A DNA stretch of 64,000 bases from Thalassospira lucentensis. GTDB taxonomy: Bacteria > Pseudomonadota > Alphaproteobacteria > Rhodospirillales > Thalassospiraceae. The notes under the pieces are model-generated. The model made no database searches. It had not been told where the DNA came from and worked only from the letters and a program-made list of their open reading frames with translations. Shown one piece after another: positions 29,830-39,144 of this stretch. Numbering within the stretch: position 1 is the stretch's first letter; each line of letters begins with the position of its first letter. The translations under genes and the position numbers were made by a program. Location of the stretch: contig NZ_JAATOV010000005.1 of NCBI RefSeq assembly GCF_011806425.1, forward strand, positions 124,001-188,000, read 5' to 3'.

Positions 29830-31809
29830 GTGTCAGCCCGTTTTGTTTGGCGCAAAGTTGTCGATCTCGCCAGAATTCACACAGAAAAGCCTGAGCTTAT
29901 CCGTGCGCAGGTTCGGTCGCTTTCACGGCAGGTGCCGGTTCTTTATGTGCTGCTTTTGGCGAATGCGTCGGCACTTGCCTATACCCATTATGGAACAGCG
30001 CCCGATTGGCTGACGGTTTATGCCGTCGTGCTTTTGGGTGTTTGCTGCATCTGGCGGGCGTATTCATGGACCCGTGCTGGATTTGAAATCAACGACATTG
30101 ATGCCTGTGTCTGGCATTTGCGGCGTATTCGGCTGATGGCGGCGGTCTTTGCGCTTTTATTCATGGCATGGGCCGTCGCCATGTTTCGCTATGGGGATAT
30201 CTATCAGCAAGGGCATGTTGCCTATTTTATTTCCATCACGGTGATTGGTTGTATCTTCTGTCTGGTGACGTTCCCGCCAGCGGCCTTGCTGCTTGTGGTG
30301 TTTGTTCTCGTGCCTTTTGTTGTTTATTTCGGGTTCCTAGATAACGAAGTTTACATTGCCATTGCAGTCAATATGGCATTGGTGTCGCTGATCATTGTTC
30401 ACATCATTACCAGTTACTATGCGGCGTTTTCCGGGTTGGTCACGTCACAGATGGACCTTGAACGTCAGCATAAAACGACGCTTGAACTGTCAGAACAAAA
30501 TGAATCTCTGGCGTTTTTGGATGCACTGACCGGCCTGGCCAATCGGCGCGCGTTCTTTGCATATCTCGATGATGCTGTCACAACGGCCGCCGCCCAGGCA
30601 GAAACCCAATCACAACAATCAGACAGCTTTGCGGTGGCCATGATTGATCTGGATGGGTTCAAGCCTGTTAATGACGTTTATGGGCATCCCGTTGGTGATG
30701 AGCTTTTGATACAGGCCGGGAAGCGGTTGCGCGCGATCCTTGCGGGGGATGCGTTGCTGGCACGGTTGGGCGGTGATGAGTTTGGCATCATCCTAAGCGA
30801 CTATGAAGATGCAACGCATTTGATCACCCTTGGAAAAAAGGTGTGTCAGGCGCTTAATCAGCCTTACGTACTAAGCAGCGGCAGTGTGCAACTTTCAGCA
30901 TCTTTGGGCTTTGCAACATATCCAACGGTGGCACGGACATCGAATGCCTTGTTTGAACGGGCTGATTTCGCGCTCTATCACGCCAAGAAAAACATGCCGG
31001 GCGAGGCGGTGCTGTTTGCTGCCCATCACGAAACCATGATCCGCCATGATTCACAGATCGAACAAGCCCTTAGGAATGCTGACCTCTCACAGGAGCTGTC
31101 ACTGCATTATCAGCCGGTTTTTGATGTTGAATCCGGGGAAGTGAAATCGATAGAGGCCCTTGCGCGGTGGGATAGCGTCTTGATGGGGCCGGTGTCGCCA
31201 GCGACATTTTTTCCTGTTGCCGAAAAAACCGGGCAGGTCGGGATGTTAACCGAAATCCTGTTTGGCCGTTTGCTGCGTGAAATGCGGGAATGGCCCGAAC
31301 ATGTTTCGGTGTCGTTTAACCTGTCGGCCCGCGATATCGTTTTGCCCAATATGACCAAATGGCTGATTGAGCAGATCAAAGCCAACGGCATTTCCCCGGA
31401 ACGCCTGACATTTGAAGTAACAGAGACGGCATTTCTGCGTGATTTTGCTGCCGCCCGGACAAGCATCCGATACCTGCGCAGCCATGGGGCGCGTGTGGCA
31501 ATGGATGATTTCGGAATTGGGTATTCCAGTTTGCGCTATGTGCATGAGCTGGAATTTGATTGCCTTAAGGTCGACCGCAGCTTTGTCACGCCACTGGCCG
31601 TTACCGAACGCAGTCGACGGATCGTAAAGACGATCATTGATATGTGTACCAATCTTGAAATTGATTGCGTTATTGAAGGCATCGAAACACAAAGTCAGCG
31701 GGACATCGTGATCGAGCTTGGCGGACGGTTGGTGCAGGGCTATCTCTTTGCCAAGCCCTCCAAGCGACCTGTCCTTAAACGCCTGTCAGCGATCCTTAAA
31801 AAGCAGTAA
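29830..31809 (+). CDS. Membrane GGDEF-EAL protein (c-di-GMP synthesis/degradation)
   Basis: A 659-aa protein starting with GTG. The N-terminal region has about six TM helices (35-200) forming an unclassified membrane sensor. The GGDEF domain (about 230-385) has DALTGLANRRAFF and an intact GGDEF, but the residues before it (LAGDALLARL) do not form the RxxD inhibitory site. The EAL domain (about 400-650) keeps EALARW, NLSARDI, EVTETAFL and DDFGIGYSS, so phosphodiesterase residues look present. Either or both activities are possible; the net effect cannot be told from sequence. Confidence 0.92.
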   Translation: MSARFVWRKVVDLARIHTEKPELIRAQVRSLSRQVPVLYVLLLANASALAYTHYGTAPDWLTVYAVVLLGVCCIWRAYSWTRAGFEINDIDACVWHLRRIRLMAAVFALLFMAWAVAMFRYGDIYQQGHVAYFISITVIGCIFCLVTFPPAALLLVVFVLVPFVVYFGFLDNEVYIAIAVNMALVSLIIVHIITSYYAAFSGLVTSQMDLERQHKTTLELSEQNESLAFLDALTGLANRRAFFAYLDDAVTTAAAQAETQSQQSDSFAVAMIDLDGFKPVNDVYGHPVGDELLIQAGKRLRAILAGDALLARLGGDEFGIILSDYEDATHLITLGKKVCQALNQPYVLSSGSVQLSASLGFATYPTVARTSNALFERADFALYHAKKNMPGEAVLFAAHHETMIRHDSQIEQALRNADLSQELSLHYQPVFDVESGEVKSIEALARWDSVLMGPVSPATFFPVAEKTGQVGMLTEILFGRLLREMREWPEHVSVSFNLSARDIVLPNMTKWLIEQIKANGISPERLTFEVTETAFLRDFAAARTSIRYLRSHGARVAMDDFGIGYSSLRYVHELEFDCLKVDRSFVTPLAVTERSRRIVKTIIDMCTNLEIDCVIEGIETQSQRDIVIELGGRLVQGYLFAKPSKRPVLKRLSAILKKQ

Positions 31810-31954
31810 GCAGCATTTGTGGGCATTCGGTGGCTGTTGACCTCGCTGCTGTGCTTAGAGCTTGGGCGTTACGGTCAGTGTCTAATAATATTCCGGTTAA
31901 CATTCCCGCAACCAGATGACGGTAAACTGTGTTTCGCGAACCTAACGTGACGGA

Positions 31955-32632
31955 ATGTCTAATGTCACTTGGTCGCTGGTTTTAGCGCAAACAGAGCATT
32001 TCTTGATGTCATCGCAGACACACATGTCACAAGGATTTGGGGCGGTTATCGCTGGCGAGATTGATCTTGCGCCGGATATTTGTCTGCGCCTGCGTCAATT
32101 AATTGACAGCCTGCCCAGTGATCCCGCGCGTCTTCGTGTTCTGGGGCATGTGTTGCTTGATCTTGGTCTGTGTGATTTGGGCTTAAATGCCTTTGGTCGG
32201 GCATTGCTTTTGGATGATCTGGATGCGGCGACCCATATGGGATTAACGCGCACATATATGCAGATTGGCCGACGTCAAACTGCACTTGAACATCTTGAAA
32301 TCGCCATCAGCCTGCGCCCGGATGCCCGTGAATTGCGGATATTAGCCGCCGATCTTTTGGGATGCCGTAACAAAATGCGTGCCCTTGATCAATTGGGTGC
32401 TGTTCTTGCCAAGGAGCCAGACCATGCCGGGGCCCGCAAAGGATTGGCAAATCTGGTGCGGACGGTGATTGCGGGACGCCTTCAGTCGGCAAAAGCCGAT
32501 GAGGTGCCAGTTAAATCCAGCGCGCTTGCTGAAGCTCCGGCCGTGTCAGAACCATATGGATGGTTTGCGACCGATGAACCGTTCGGTGATCTTGTGAAAT
32601 CATCTGTCGAAAACGGTCGGCTCGTTTCTTAA
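31955..32632 (+). CDS. TPR-like repeat protein of unknown function
   Basis: A 225-aa protein whose middle (about 60-160) reads as tandem helix-turn-helix repeats of TPR type: RVLGHVLLDLGLCDLGLNAF, THMGLTRTYMQIGRRQTALE and ELRILAADLLGCRNKMRALD. No signal peptide or TM segment. The C-terminal 50 residues are low-complexity Ala/Val/Ser. Ribosome-site support at the ATG is weak; an ATG at 32006 is possible. A protein-interaction role is likely; the partner is unknown. It lies between a c-di-GMP gene and the partner-switching pair, convergent to the latter. Confidence 0.65.
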   Translation: MSNVTWSLVLAQTEHFLMSSQTHMSQGFGAVIAGEIDLAPDICLRLRQLIDSLPSDPARLRVLGHVLLDLGLCDLGLNAFGRALLLDDLDAATHMGLTRTYMQIGRRQTALEHLEIAISLRPDARELRILAADLLGCRNKMRALDQLGAVLAKEPDHAGARKGLANLVRTVIAGRLQSAKADEVPVKSSALAEAPAVSEPYGWFATDEPFGDLVKSSVENGRLVS

Positions 32633-32667
32633 TTCAACTAGACCCGCCCGCACTCCAGCCGCTTTTT

Positions 32668-34773
32668 CTAGATCGTATAATCAGTACGGCTAGCCGATCT
32701 TTTGGCCTCGTTAGCGATATTGACGCTGTTGCCCGATTGCAAAGAGACGATGGTAAAATCGTCTGAAAGCTGTGCCGGGGCGCGATCCATGAATTGATCG
32801 GCAATCTGGGCGGCTAAATCAACATCGGTGCGATTGGCGGTAATAGTTTGCTGCACCATCGAAAGTAACTTTTCCTCGCTTAAAAACTGGCCATCATCAA
32901 GCGTTGTTTCGACAAGCGCGTCGCTATAAAGCAGCAGGAAACTGTTTTGATCAAACGGGACTTGACGGGTTTCGTATTTCGCGTCGCGGATAACCCCTAA
33001 TGGCACGCCAGACCCATCAAGATAGCGGGCGTTCCCGGTTGTGCTGTCGCCCAGAAGCGGCGATGTACATGCCGCGCTGGCGTACGAAAAGGTTTTCTCG
33101 CCGCGATCAATAATCCCATACAGCATGGTGGCATATTGCCCGACGGGCAAAAGCCCCTTGAGGTGGCGGTTCAGATTGCCAAGATATGCCCCGGGGTTCA
33201 AATCGCGTATTTGATCTGACCAGATCAGGGAATGCAGGCGAAACGTATTTAAAGCAGCGCCAAGTCCATGTCCGGCGAAATCCACGATATAGACACCAAG
33301 CTTGTGGGCATCAATCGGGACAAGTCCCCACATATCTCCGCCCAATTCCGACGACATTTGGAAGGTCGCACTGATGCGCATTCCGTAATCTGCACCCGTG
33401 CCGCGATATTGTTCTGCCGCGGGGTTGAGGTTCTCTTGCATGTCACGTGCAAGGTCGAGCTCAGATTGGGTGCGTTCCTGATAGGCCTGAAGTTGTTTGA
33501 CCAGAAGTCGGTTTTCCAGATGGATTTTCGTGCGTGCGATAAGTTCGGCCTTATTCAATGGCTTTAAAATTAGGTCGGTTGCGCCGTCCTCGAAAATCTG
33601 GGTGCGTCCTTGGTTTTCTTCCAGTGCTGTCTGCGCGATGATTGGGGTGCTGGCAAATAACGGATCGGCACGCAGGGCCTTGCAAACCTCATACCCGTCA
33701 AGTTTGGGCATGATAATGTCAAGGATGATAAGGTCCGGGTCATGGGCCTTGACCTGGTTTAGGGTATCCTCCCCATCCTTGGCAAAAACCAGATTGGTAA
33801 AACCATCGGCGCGCAGATACGTCGCAATGATTTCGCGCGATAACATCGTATCATCGGCAATCAGGATGGTGGCATTTTCTGGTCGCCGCAGTCCGGCTTC
33901 ATAGGCAACGGTGGCTTGTGCATCGATGGCGGCAACAAAGGCGGGGTCGGCGGGAAGAATGCCGGTCGTTGCCTGATCAAAGGTAAGATTTATTGTCCGA
34001 CCATCACGGCCAAATGTTACCGAATGGCAAAGGCTTTTAATCAACGGAAGACCACGGCCGAATGTGGACTCTTGCCCGGGCATTTCTGTTTCGTCGTCGA
34101 TGCTTTTCGGTATGAAGCCACGGCCCTGGTCACTAATTGATATGGTAATGTGACCGTTCTTGAGCTTTTTCGCGGTTAAGACAATTACACGGTCGCCATA
34201 GGTTGATGACGCAAGTCGTTTTTGGGTTTCCTCGCCCAGCTCGTTAAAGCTTTCCATCGAAAGATGGCCGCTGGCCTCAAGCTCAAGATTGCCATGAATA
34301 AGGGAATTGGCGAAAGATTCCTGTACGGCCATTTCAACGGTGGGGGCGGTTGCTTCGTTTATCAGGCCACGGTGGCGCAATGCGGTTACGAATTTCCGCG
34401 CGATCGGAAGGTGGTAGGCGCTACGTGTCGACAGAACAATCAGCAGTTCGTCCTGGGACGCCTTGTCGCTATCAAGAACCGCGCCAAGATCGTCCAGTTT
34501 AATACCATCAAAATGTTCGACAAATTTGTCGCAGTTTAATCGGATCAGACTACCAAGCCAATCAGGCCCCGGATTGTTGGGCAGAAGGCAGTATGAAAAG
34601 GCCATGTTATTTGGAAGGTCTTCCGGGCTGGTGCCGGTAACCTGTTCAATAGGTGTCGGGGGGGACTGATCCCATATGTTTGTTGCCGCCAGCATATTCT
34701 TGACGTCATCCGTCGACAGACATTGTGGGACGGCAACAGTAATGGGGGACTGTTTGTCGTGATCCGACACCAT
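32668..34773 (-). CDS. Fused HATPase - response regulator - PP2C phosphatase (RsbU/HsbR-like)
   Basis: A 701-aa cytoplasmic signalling protein. In order: an anti-sigma-type HATPase domain (about 120-268, N-box QESFANSLIHGN and SDQGRGF); a receiver domain (about 302-420) with phospho-acceptor Asp near 352 in ILDIIMPKLDG; a coiled linker (AYQERTQSELDLARDMQ); and a SpoIIE/PP2C phosphatase domain (about 485-690, with GGDMWG, DFAGHGLGAALNTF, LLYSDALVET and SDDFTIV). Phosphorylation of REC would control a kinase/phosphatase pair acting on a STAS protein, and a STAS gene sits 3 nt upstream. I chose ATG 34773, preceded by GGAAGA, over the adjacent TTG. Confidence 0.93.
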   Translation of the reverse strand: MVSDHDKQSPITVAVPQCLSTDDVKNMLAATNIWDQSPPTPIEQVTGTSPEDLPNNMAFSYCLLPNNPGPDWLGSLIRLNCDKFVEHFDGIKLDDLGAVLDSDKASQDELLIVLSTRSAYHLPIARKFVTALRHRGLINEATAPTVEMAVQESFANSLIHGNLELEASGHLSMESFNELGEETQKRLASSTYGDRVIVLTAKKLKNGHITISISDQGRGFIPKSIDDETEMPGQESTFGRGLPLIKSLCHSVTFGRDGRTINLTFDQATTGILPADPAFVAAIDAQATVAYEAGLRRPENATILIADDTMLSREIIATYLRADGFTNLVFAKDGEDTLNQVKAHDPDLIILDIIMPKLDGYEVCKALRADPLFASTPIIAQTALEENQGRTQIFEDGATDLILKPLNKAELIARTKIHLENRLLVKQLQAYQERTQSELDLARDMQENLNPAAEQYRGTGADYGMRISATFQMSSELGGDMWGLVPIDAHKLGVYIVDFAGHGLGAALNTFRLHSLIWSDQIRDLNPGAYLGNLNRHLKGLLPVGQYATMLYGIIDRGEKTFSYASAACTSPLLGDSTTGNARYLDGSGVPLGVIRDAKYETRQVPFDQNSFLLLYSDALVETTLDDGQFLSEEKLLSMVQQTITANRTDVDLAAQIADQFMDRAPAQLSDDFTIVSLQSGNSVNIANEAKRSASRTDYTI

Positions 34774-34776
34774 CAA

Positions 34777-35082
34777 TCAGTCTTCCAGAATGAACAGGGT
34801 ATCAAACCGGGCAACTTCGAGCATGCGCTTGACTTGTCCCTGTGCACCACGCAGCACAACCGATGCGCGGGCTTTTTCGCCTTCATCACGGGCAAGGAGC
34901 AGCATGCCGAGACCGGCCGAATCAATAAATTCAACGCCAGAGATATCAAGCACTTGGGTCTCAGATTCGTGCGCGCGGATTTCTTCAATCAGTTTGCGAA
35001 AACTGGAATGATCGCCAAATGTGAACCGGCCGCTTAATGTGACGATGGTTGTTTTGTCGGTTTGTTCGGTGCTGTAGTTCAA
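34777..35082 (-). CDS. STAS-domain anti-sigma factor antagonist
   Basis: A 101-aa single STAS domain of the SpoIIAA/RsbV/HsbA type. The phosphorylatable serine lies in EFIDSAGLGMLL (Ser 55), with DISGVEF before it. It is the first gene of a two-gene unit with the fused HATPase-REC-PP2C protein, whose kinase-like and phosphatase domains would phosphorylate and dephosphorylate it. The downstream target, a sigma factor, anti-sigma factor or diguanylate cyclase, is not identified here. Confidence 0.92.
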   Translation of the reverse strand: MNYSTEQTDKTTIVTLSGRFTFGDHSSFRKLIEEIRAHESETQVLDISGVEFIDSAGLGMLLLARDEGEKARASVVLRGAQGQVKRMLEVARFDTLFILED

Positions 35083-35250
35083 CGCGTGCTACTCCTGATC
35101 GTCAAAAACCAGCTAAAACTATGCTTTTATTAATCTTACTCTGATCTTGTATGGTTTAAACCGACACTGCAACCATGTTTGCCGTTGTGGCCGTCATGTG
35201 ACAATCGGTATGCTTAACCATAATGACTATATCGGGACGCGATCCAAAAA

Positions 35251-36855
35251 ATGCCAGAGCAGGCACACATAGTAATTGTTGAAGACACCCTGTCGCTTGC
35301 GCGGGTGTATCAGGACTATCTACGTGCCGATGGTTATATCGTTGAGCATGTGCTTAACGGTACCGCCGCGATTGATCGATTGCGACAAAATCCGCCAGAA
35401 GTTCTGGTTCTTGATCTGGTGCTGCCTGATATGGATGGGCGCGACGTTTTGCGCCAGGCGTCCCAATTATGTCCGGAATGCAAGATTGTCGTAATTACCG
35501 CCCATGGGTCGATCAACATTGCGGTCGAGGCAATGCGCGAAGGGGCTTGGGATTTTCTGCTGAAACCTTTTGCCGCCGACAAGCTGCGCGAAACGGTGAA
35601 AAATGCCCTTGCCGGTGCGCCGAGTTTACCGCTTAAAAATTCAGACGAATTTGAGGGGCATGACACCGACGATATGTATTTCGATATCATCGGTGGTTCC
35701 GATACGATGCGCGATATTTATCGCATCATCGAAAATGCGGCGCCAAGCCGCGCAACGGTTTTCATCACCGGTGAGTCTGGGACGGGTAAGGAACTTGCCG
35801 CCGAGGCGATCCACCACCGTTCTGAACGCGCAAGTAACCCGTTCATCCCGCTTAACTGCGGTGCGATCCCCAAAGACCTGATGGAAAGCGAAATATTCGG
35901 CCACGTCAAAGGTGCCTTTACCGGTGCGGTCGTCGACCGCGAAGGGGCGGCACATCGTGCGGCGGACGGGACGCTGTTTCTTGATGAAATCTGCGAAATG
36001 GATTTGGATCTGCAGACCAAATTGCTGCGGTTTATTCAAACAGGAACCTTTCAGAAAGTTGGCGGAAGTTCGCTTGAAAAGGTTGATGTGCGTTTTGTCT
36101 GCGCGACAAACCGTGATCCCCTTGAAGAAGTCCGTGCCGGGCGGTTCCGCGAAGATTTGTATTACCGCCTGCATGTCATACCGCTGCATATGCCGCCGTT
36201 GCGCGATCGCGATAAAGACATTCTGCAAATCGCGAACTTCTATCTGCAACGCTATAACCGCGAAGAAGGCCGGGATTTTAAACGGTTCTCGCCAGAAGTG
36301 TCGGCATTGTTTGCCCGCTATTCATGGCCGGGCAATATCCGTCAGCTGCAGAACATCATCCGCAATATTGTGGTTTTGAATAACGGTACAGAAGTCACAT
36401 TGTCGATGGTGCCGCGGCCGGTGAATGCCAATGCCGATGGCGATCAATTCGCGTCCGCCACGATTGAGGCACCACCACCCCATCCGGGGGTCTCGAATGG
36501 TTCTGGCGGTGCAGGGCGTTTGTGGGAAGGTGACCCCGAAGCATTGGCCTTTTTGGCCGGTGCGCGGCAAATGCGCAAAGTTGTCGAGAACCACGCGTCA
36601 GAGCACGCCGATGATCTGGTTGGTATGCCGGTCGGGGCGAATTCAAATGATCCGATGGCCGTCCCATCCGCGCCAAAACGATCAGACGGATTGGGATTTT
36701 CCGAAATCCGTCCATTGTGGCTTGTTGAAAAGCAGGCGATTGAAGAAGCCATCGAACGATGCGGCGGATCGATCCCGCGTGCGGCGGACGCGCTTGGTGT
36801 TAGTCCCTCGACGATTTATCGCAAAAAGCAGTCTTGGGAAGATGGTGGCCTTTAA
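35251..36855 (+). CDS. Sigma-54-dependent response regulator (NtrC/LuxO-like)
   Basis: A 534-aa activator of RpoN promoters. Receiver domain (1-120) with Asp 55 in LVLDLVLPDMDG. AAA+ domain (about 145-390) with Walker A GESGTGK (174-180), the sigma-54 loop GAFTGA (221-226) and arginine-finger region FREDLYYRL. A long Pro/Gly-rich linker (about 395-490) leads to a C-terminal Fis-type HTH (CGGSIPRAADALGVSPSTIY). The order and spacing resemble LuxO. No histidine kinase is adjacent; an orphan Hpt gene lies 2.3 kb away on the same strand. It starts at 35251, divergent from the STAS unit. Confidence 0.94.
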   Translation: MPEQAHIVIVEDTLSLARVYQDYLRADGYIVEHVLNGTAAIDRLRQNPPEVLVLDLVLPDMDGRDVLRQASQLCPECKIVVITAHGSINIAVEAMREGAWDFLLKPFAADKLRETVKNALAGAPSLPLKNSDEFEGHDTDDMYFDIIGGSDTMRDIYRIIENAAPSRATVFITGESGTGKELAAEAIHHRSERASNPFIPLNCGAIPKDLMESEIFGHVKGAFTGAVVDREGAAHRAADGTLFLDEICEMDLDLQTKLLRFIQTGTFQKVGGSSLEKVDVRFVCATNRDPLEEVRAGRFREDLYYRLHVIPLHMPPLRDRDKDILQIANFYLQRYNREEGRDFKRFSPEVSALFARYSWPGNIRQLQNIIRNIVVLNNGTEVTLSMVPRPVNANADGDQFASATIEAPPPHPGVSNGSGGAGRLWEGDPEALAFLAGARQMRKVVENHASEHADDLVGMPVGANSNDPMAVPSAPKRSDGLGFSEIRPLWLVEKQAIEEAIERCGGSIPRAADALGVSPSTIYRKKQSWEDGGL

Positions 36856-36869
36856 TCGGGAAATTGGTC

Positions 36870-37952
36870 TTACAGCGACAATTTCTTAAACGCGGTTTCC
36901 AAGCGTTTCCAATCCTCGTCCGTGCCGGGAAGGCCAAAACGGACCTTTGTCGCGTCATGATCAAACAGCCGCACCAGAATGCCTGCATGCGCCAAATGAT
37001 CCGCAACGCCAGCGGCCATTTCACCTTCGAAGAATAAAAACAACGGCGTTGCGCCAACGCATTTAAGCGGGCTGTGATCCGTCACCATTGTTTCTAGACG
37101 TTGGCGATCAGTATTCAGGCGCTGGCGGGTCGCGTTTTGCCAATCAAGATCGTCAAATGCCAAGGTCGCAATGTGCATCGACGGGCCGGGAATAGCCCAC
37201 GGGCCGATGCGTTGTTCCAGGTCATGTGCAAGCTTGGCCGGCAGGATCGCACAACCAATTCTGATCCCGGCAAGGCCAAAGAACTTGCCAAAGGATCGTA
37301 GAATGAGTGTGTTGGACAGTGCGTCAATGTGTGGACAGATCGACTGATCTGGTTCGCAATCGATAAAGGCCTCGTCGACGATCAGCCAGTTGTGATGATC
37401 GGCTGCCAGTTTGGAAAGTTGTTCAATTTCGTTTGCGGGGATCAGTCCACCATCCGGATTGTTTGGATTGACCAAAATCACAACCTTGCCCGCGTCACCT
37501 GTGGTCAGTAATGATCGGGCTGTTTTCAGACGGTCATTGGCATTGCTGTCATGGTCGGTGCAAACATGCCCGGCACGTTGCCAGCACCGGCGATGCTCGG
37601 CATAGGTGGGGCCGAGAATATGCACAGAACGGATGTCGGTATGATCGCGCAGCCAAAACGGAATGGTTTGAATAAGCGACTGCGTGCCGGCGGTGCAAAC
37701 GAGATGGTCTGCGGACGGCAGTTGGTAATACCTGCTGGCTGCATGCTTTAAGGAGATTAACTCGCTGCCCAACGGCAGGCGTTGCCAGTATTGCGGGGCA
37801 ATCTCGGGAATGGGATAGCCAACCGGATTAATCCCGGTCGATAGATCAAGCCAGTTTTCGGCAGAAATACCGTATTTCTGCGCAGCAAGGTCAATCGCAC
37901 CGCCATGATTGATCGCGGCCGTTTGGGTGTTTTGCATTGTCTTGTCTGTCAT
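36870..37952 (-). CDS. cobD: Threonine-phosphate decarboxylase (cobalamin biosynthesis)
   Basis: A 360-aa PLP enzyme of the aminotransferase class I/II fold that makes the aminopropanol phosphate linker of cobalamin. Motifs: NWLDLSTGINPVGYP at the N-terminus, AGTQSLIQTIPF, LVNPNNPDGG, DEAFIDCEP and the PLP lysine region LRSFGKFFGLAGIRIG. This is CobD in Salmonella naming and CobC in Pseudomonas. Usually found beside cbiB and other cob genes, but here it stands alone. It ends 14 nt from the convergent sigma-54 regulator. A histidinol-phosphate aminotransferase is the nearest alternative but the N-terminus argues for CobD. Confidence 0.88.
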   Translation of the reverse strand: MTDKTMQNTQTAAINHGGAIDLAAQKYGISAENWLDLSTGINPVGYPIPEIAPQYWQRLPLGSELISLKHAASRYYQLPSADHLVCTAGTQSLIQTIPFWLRDHTDIRSVHILGPTYAEHRRCWQRAGHVCTDHDSNANDRLKTARSLLTTGDAGKVVILVNPNNPDGGLIPANEIEQLSKLAADHHNWLIVDEAFIDCEPDQSICPHIDALSNTLILRSFGKFFGLAGIRIGCAILPAKLAHDLEQRIGPWAIPGPSMHIATLAFDDLDWQNATRQRLNTDRQRLETMVTDHSPLKCVGATPLFLFFEGEMAAGVADHLAHAGILVRLFDHDATKVRFGLPGTDEDWKRLETAFKKLSL

Positions 37953-38093
37953 TGGTGGCGATGACCCCAGTTTCGGTATGACGTCGCATTCTGTCTATTG
38001 TTGATGCGAAAAGCCGCAATCAATCCAAGATCCCTTGCCTTGGCAGTCTCGACTGCGTATCGTCCGGCCACTTTCAATACCGGACATTTATCC

Positions 38094-38984
38094 ATGATCA
38101 CACCCCAAAACGCCATACAGCCCGATGTTTGGCAAAACATCAATCCGCAGCTTTCAATTTCCAATTCTTTCGACGGAATTGGCAGTGATGCTGCGGTCGT
38201 CGCAGCAAGTGGCGGATTTGATCCATCAAGCTTGTCTGACCGATTTTGGGACGAGGGGTATTTCCTGATTGAGGATATTTTGCCGATTGACGAATTGGCC
38301 ATGCTGCGCCGTGGTATTGAAAACCTTGTCGCCAATGATTTGCCGCCCGCCATGATTTATCTGTATGACGAGGCATGGCAGGTGTTTATGCGACTGCGCC
38401 CGTTGCTGAGCCATTTTTTGGGGGAACGGATCGCTCTTTTACCGCATTTCTGGGCGTGGCATGTGGATCCCGGCGAAGATGGCCGTGGATGGCCGCCCCA
38501 TCGCGATTATCAGGGCGAAAGCGCGATAGGGGATGAGATGGTGATCAGTCTTTCCCTTTGGGTGCCGCTTAGTACCGCGATGCCGGAAAATGGATGCATG
38601 TATGTCTTGCCCCGATCTTTTGAGCGGACCTACGACCATCCGGTAACCAAACCACAAGACGTTCCTTTACAGGATGTGCGCGCATTACCCGCCAAACCCG
38701 GAACGGTGATGGGCTGGCGGCAGGATTTGTATCATTGGGGGGGACGGGCAAGCAAACATGCCACGGAGCCGCGCATGAGCCTGTCACTCGAATTTCAAAA
38801 CGCCGCGTTTGATCCCTTGGCCCAGCAGCTTTTGGCGCTTGATCGACCGCCAGTCTTTTTGGAACGGCTGGAATTGATTGCTGCACAGTTTGAGAAATAC
38901 ACACATATGCAGTCCATCGGCCCAGAGGTTGTCGCGTGGGCCAAGGCCATTATGAATGAATGCCGCGCAAACCGGGCGGGGTAG
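38094..38984 (+). CDS. Phytanoyl-CoA dioxygenase family protein
   Basis: A 296-aa Fe(II)/2-oxoglutarate-dependent oxygenase of the PhyH family. The iron-binding HxD is in PPHRDYQGE, the distal His in LYHWGGRAS, followed by the 2OG-binding Arg in EPRMSLSLEF. DRFWDEGYFLIEDIL near the N-terminus is typical. The ATG at 38094 is preferred; the open frame extends 32 codons upstream from a TTG. Divergent from cobD with a 141-bp gap. Substrate unknown; members hydroxylate acyl-CoAs, ectoine or secondary metabolites. Confidence 0.85.
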   Translation: MITPQNAIQPDVWQNINPQLSISNSFDGIGSDAAVVAASGGFDPSSLSDRFWDEGYFLIEDILPIDELAMLRRGIENLVANDLPPAMIYLYDEAWQVFMRLRPLLSHFLGERIALLPHFWAWHVDPGEDGRGWPPHRDYQGESAIGDEMVISLSLWVPLSTAMPENGCMYVLPRSFERTYDHPVTKPQDVPLQDVRALPAKPGTVMGWRQDLYHWGGRASKHATEPRMSLSLEFQNAAFDPLAQQLLALDRPPVFLERLELIAAQFEKYTHMQSIGPEVVAWAKAIMNECRANRAG

Positions 38985-39105
38985 AGGTCGACAAGGATTT
39001 CGTTGGCGATCATCATGTATACAGTCACTTTTTTGGAGTTGTACCTGATGAAATCTGCTTGCCAAGGCGACATATATAGGGCGTGATTGTTTATTAGGGA
39101 AATAT

Positions 39106-39121
39106 GTTGGTCGTGACCAAC
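39106..39121. promoter_or_regulatory. Inverted repeat upstream of Hpt gene
   Basis: GTTGGTCGTGACCAAC has perfect 7-bp arms around GT, 24 nt before the Hpt start codon. It could be an operator or a 5'-UTR hairpin. Confidence 0.4.
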
Positions 39122-39144
39122 GCATTGCAAACGAAGAGACGATA

